A DNA stretch of 64,000 bases from Caulobacter endophyticus (GTDB lineage Bacteria > Pseudomonadota > Alphaproteobacteria > Caulobacterales > Caulobacteraceae): NCBI RefSeq assembly GCF_029543245.1, contig NZ_JARQWV010000003.1:1-64000 (forward strand), read 5' to 3'. The notes under the pieces are model-generated. The model did not search any database, was not told where the DNA came from, and worked only from the letters and a program-made list of their open reading frames with translations. Both the position numbers and the translations under genes were made by a program. Shown here piece after piece: positions 61,156 to 64,000 of the stretch; within the stretch, counting starts at the first letter, position 1, and the number at the start of each line of letters is the position of its first letter.

Positions 61156-62052
61156 ATGGACGTCCGGCAGTTCCGCCATTTCGCCGCCGTGGCCGAGACC
61201 CTGCACTTCGGTCGGGCCGCCGAGCGGCTGCGCATGACCCAGCCGCCGCTCAGCCAGTCGATCATGGCGCTGGAGAAGGAACTGGGGGCGGCGCTGTTCG
61301 TGCGCACCAAGCGCAACGTGCGGCTGACGGCGCTGGGCGAGCAGTGGCTGCCGCAGGTTCTAGAAGCCCTGGCGGCGCTGGACGCCCTGCCCGCCACGGC
61401 GCAACGGATGCGCGACGGCCAGAGCGGCTATCTGGCCCTGTCGTTCGTCAGCACCGCCGACTACAGCGTGCTGCCGTCGCTGGTGCGGCGCTACTCGCAG
61501 GCCTATCCCGAGGTGGAGATCCGGCTGTTCGAGGCCACCAGCGACGTGCAGTTGCCGGCCCTGGTCGAGGGCGAGCGGCATGCGGGCATCGTCATTCCCC
61601 CGACCGACCAGCCCCTGCCCGCCGCCCTCGCCTATCGTCGGCTGCTGCGCGAACCGCTGGTGGCGGCCGTGCCCAGCGCCTGGATCGACGAGGGGCGCAT
61701 CGCCAGCGACGCGGTGCTGTCGGCGCAGGAACTGCTGGCCTCGCCGCTGATCCTGTTTCCAAAGCATGTGGCGCCCAACTTCCACGACCTGGTCACCGGC
61801 CACTATCGCGCGCTGGGCGGCGAAGCGCGCATCGCCCAGGAAGCCATCCAGATGCAGACGATCATCAGCCTGGTGTCGAGCGGCCTGGGCGTGGCGCTCG
61901 TCCCCGCCTCGCTGCGCAACCTGGCGCGCACGGGCGTCACCTATGTGCCGCTGGCCGGAACCGCCCCCGAGCTGGAGACGGGCCTGGCCTGGCGCAAGGG
62001 CGAGATCAGCCCGACCCTGGCCAACTTCCTGAAGCTGACCGAGCCGGGCTGA
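61156..62052 (+). CDS. ilvR: LysR-family regulator, IlvR
   Basis: This 298-residue LysR protein has its DNA-binding helix-turn-helix in residues 1-60 (MDVRQFRHFAAVAETLHFGR, AAERLRMTQPPLSQSIMALE) and an effector domain. The ATG at 61156 gives the normal LysR N-terminus; an in-frame upstream start would add 28 unlikely residues. It is divergent from ilvD across 96 bases that include an AT-rich AAATATATTAAAAG stretch. Caulobacter IlvR controls ilvD, so the name is given by position and family. Confidence 0.85.
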   Translation: MDVRQFRHFAAVAETLHFGRAAERLRMTQPPLSQSIMALEKELGAALFVRTKRNVRLTALGEQWLPQVLEALAALDALPATAQRMRDGQSGYLALSFVSTADYSVLPSLVRRYSQAYPEVEIRLFEATSDVQLPALVEGERHAGIVIPPTDQPLPAALAYRRLLREPLVAAVPSAWIDEGRIASDAVLSAQELLASPLILFPKHVAPNFHDLVTGHYRALGGEARIAQEAIQMQTIISLVSSGLGVALVPASLRNLARTGVTYVPLAGTAPELETGLAWRKGEISPTLANFLKLTEPG

Positions 62053-62064
62053 CCCCTTAGTCTC

Positions 62065-64000
62065 TTAGAACTTCGCGCGGACGCCGAAGAAGACGCGCGA
62101 GCCGAAGGTCTCGTTGCCGATGCGGCGGACGGCGTTGTTGTTCTCGATCCGCACTTCGTCGGTCAGGTTCACGCCCTCGAGGAAGACCGTGAAGTTGTCG
62201 TTGATGTTGTAGCTGGCCGAGGCGTCCAGCGAACCGTAGGCCTCGTTGAACTCCGGCAGGCTGCCGCGGCCAGCGGCCGTGATCAGCCACTGGTCGCGCC
62301 AGTTGTACGAGGCGCGGGCGCTGAACTTGTCGTTCTCGTAGTAGAGCGAGACGTTGTAGCTCTTACGCGACAGGCCCGGGAACGGCAGGATCTCGCCGGT
62401 CAGCAGGTTCGTGCCCTTGAAGCCCTCGTCCTTCTGATAGGTGTAGTTGGCCAGGACCCCGAAGCCGTCGAACGGCTTGGGCAGGAAGTCGAAGGCGTAC
62501 TGGCCGCCGATTTCCAGGCCGTTGATCGTCACGGCGTCCGTGCCGTTGACCGGACGAGTGATGTTGTAGGTCGTGCCGTCGATCACCTCGGCCGAGGCCT
62601 GGTTGATGATGAACGACGAGATCTCCTTGCGGAAGTAGGTCGCCGAAATGAAGCTCTCGCGGGCGAAGTACCATTCCAGACCAGCGTCGTAGGCGGTGGC
62701 CTCGAACGGTTGCAGGTCGGGGTTGCCGCGCGAGCCGGTCAGGCCGACGACGTCGATGCTGCGGCGCAGGGCCAGCTGGGCCGGGGCGGCGCGGGCCATC
62801 ACCTTGCTGGCGGTGGCGCGGCCGATCAGCTTGCCGGGAATGAACTCGAACCGCAGGTTCAGCGACGGCAGGGTCTTGGTGTAGCCGCCGTCCTGCGAGG
62901 CCTGCACGAAGTTCACCGCGCTGCCGCTCTGCACCCGGTTGTAACCGGTCGAGGTGGTCTGGGTGTCGACGACGCGCACGCCGAGCGAGCCACTGACGCG
63001 GACCGGAAGGTCCTGGAAGTCGAAATTGGCCTGGACGTAGCCGCTCTTGGTCTTCTCCTCCACCGACCAGGTGTCGAGGAAGGCCTGGAAGCTGCCAGGA
63101 CCGCCCGCGGTCTGGGCGGTGTTGGCGTTCGGATTGACCGCGTAGACGTCGTTGACCAGGCCCGCCGTCGCCAGGGTGGCGGCATAGGTGGCCATGGTGT
63201 TGTCGTTCCACTGGCGGATGCCGCCCGAATAGCCCAGGTCGCCGGTCTTAAAGAACGGGATGCTGTTGACCACCGAGTTGGTGTTGACGATCGTCTCGAG
63301 GGTCGAGCACGGGGCGGCCACGGCGATGATCGCGCCGCTGCTGGTGTCGCCGCGGCAGGTCAGACGCGTGGTGCGCTGGTAGAGGATCTGGTCGGTCTCG
63401 AACTGACGGCCCTGGATGCCGGCCTTGATCGAGGTCAGCCAGGCGATGTTCGGCTTGTAGGTGATGTTGAACTGCTGGGCCGTCTCTTCCGAGGTGTTGT
63501 TCCGCGGATTGAACAGCGCGTCGATGCGGTTGACGCCCTGGCCGGTGGTGACGTCCAGGCCCGGGAACGAGAAGTTCGGGGCGCGCTGGCCGCCGGTGTA
63601 GTCGACGACGGCGCGCGGCACGCCGAACACCGTGGCGGTCGAGTTGATCTCGTTGTTCTGGACCTCGGCGTTCGAGTAGTCGAGACGGGCGTCGAAGACC
63701 CACTGCCCGACCTTCCACTCACCGCCCAGGGCCGTGGTGTACTGGGTGCGCTCAAGATCGCCCAGGATGTTGCGATAGGCCAGGTCCATCGGGAAGGCCG
63801 CGCTGCTGGTCAGCTCGATGTGGTTGACCGTGTTGTCGGCGCCCAGCGTGGTCTTGCTGTAGTCGATCAGGCCGCCCGAGGCCCCCAGTTGCAGGAAGGA
63901 GCTGTTCACCTCTTCCTTGGCGGTGGCGTAGGTGGCGTCGAAATAGGCCTTGAAGTCGTCGTTCGGACGCCATTCGACCACGCTGCTCAGCGCTTTGCGC
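62065..64000 (-). CDS. TonB-dependent receptor, caulobacter type (partial)
   Basis: The reading frame stays open to the right edge of the window, so only the last 645 or so residues are present: the beta barrel. The stretch SVVEWRPNDDFKAYFDATY near the edge, the middle LPSLNLRFEFIPGKLIGRATASKVMARAA and the ending GSRVFFGVRAKF match the caulobacter-type TonB-dependent receptors often used for glycans. The plug and any signal peptide lie outside. The stop is 12 bases from the ilvR stop (convergent). The ligand is unknown. Confidence 0.92.
   Translation of the reverse strand, partial: RKALSSVVEWRPNDDFKAYFDATYATAKEEVNSSFLQLGASGGLIDYSKTTLGADNTVNHIELTSSAAFPMDLAYRNILGDLERTQYTTALGGEWKVGQWVFDARLDYSNAEVQNNEINSTATVFGVPRAVVDYTGGQRAPNFSFPGLDVTTGQGVNRIDALFNPRNNTSEETAQQFNITYKPNIAWLTSIKAGIQGRQFETDQILYQRTTRLTCRGDTSSGAIIAVAAPCSTLETIVNTNSVVNSIPFFKTGDLGYSGGIRQWNDNTMATYAATLATAGLVNDVYAVNPNANTAQTAGGPGSFQAFLDTWSVEEKTKSGYVQANFDFQDLPVRVSGSLGVRVVDTQTTSTGYNRVQSGSAVNFVQASQDGGYTKTLPSLNLRFEFIPGKLIGRATASKVMARAAPAQLALRRSIDVVGLTGSRGNPDLQPFEATAYDAGLEWYFARESFISATYFRKEISSFIINQASAEVIDGTTYNITRPVNGTDAVTINGLEIGGQYAFDFLPKPFDGFGVLANYTYQKDEGFKGTNLLTGEILPFPGLSRKSYNVSLYYENDKFSARASYNWRDQWLITAAGRGSLPEFNEAYGSLDASASYNINDNFTVFLEGVNLTDEVRIENNNAVRRIGNETFGSRVFFGVRAKF

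Overview
The window is high-GC DNA (roughly two thirds G+C), densely coding, and looks like a chromosome segment of a Caulobacter-type alphaproteobacterium. The reasons are six TonB-dependent receptors (TBDRs) in 64 kb, an ilvD gene divergent from a LysR gene exactly as described for Caulobacter crescentus ilvR-ilvD, a final TBDR of the caulobacter type, and recurrent GC-rich palindromic intergenic repeats. I saw no rRNA, tRNA, CRISPR array, insertion sequence or prophage.

Region 1 (about 0.4-22.8 kb) is a large organosulfur-scavenging island. On the minus strand lie a TauD-like dioxygenase, a TBDR, an SsuA-like lipoprotein, a fumarate-reductase-type flavoprotein, a two-cluster ferredoxin and a peroxiredoxin-like protein. 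On the plus strand, after a flavoprotein monooxygenase-like gene and a divergent LysR regulator, comes a tightly coupled run: SsuC and SsuB-like transporter genes, an acyl-CoA-dehydrogenase-like (SfnB/DszC type) enzyme, a 2-hydroxyacid dehydrogenase, a class II aldolase, a second SsuA-like lipoprotein and a second TBDR. It continues with a thiol dioxygenase, a four-domain rhodanese, a GST, an SsuD-like flavin monooxygenase and a flavin reductase. Convergent to this is a riboflavin operon (ribD-ribE-ribBA-ribH), which would supply the flavin these monooxygenases consume.

Region 2 (26.1-29.2 kb) holds a GntR/FCD regulator and a ZnuD-like zinc TBDR with a histidine-rich loop and a Zur-box-like palindrome upstream. 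Region 3 (29.2-41.4 kb) links a GH20 hexosaminidase, a DUF1349 protein, a GntP-family permease and a TBDR to an RpiR regulator, RidA, a D-threonine-aldolase/D-serine-dehydratase-like enzyme and an N-acyl-D-amino-acid deacylase. I read it as an amino-sugar plus D-amino-acid scavenging locus. Region 4 (41.5-48.3 kb) is the widespread MoxR-DUF58-DUF4350-DUF4129-SpoIIM-RDD membrane cluster.

Region 5 (48.5-56.4 kb) is the most interesting part. It contains a FecI-type sigma factor behind a near-perfect Fur box, a FecR anti-sigma factor, an STN-domain TBDR resembling hemophilin receptors, a small secreted protein with the TbpB/hemophilin-like C-terminal barrel motif but no lipobox, a Slam (DUF560) outer-membrane translocon and a dedicated TonB. 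Together they look like a self-contained, iron-repressed, cell-surface-signalled hemophore (heme capture) system.

Region 6 (56.6-64 kb) carries an aldo/keto reductase, metY with a strong terminator, ilvD, ilvR and a TBDR cut off by the right edge of the window.
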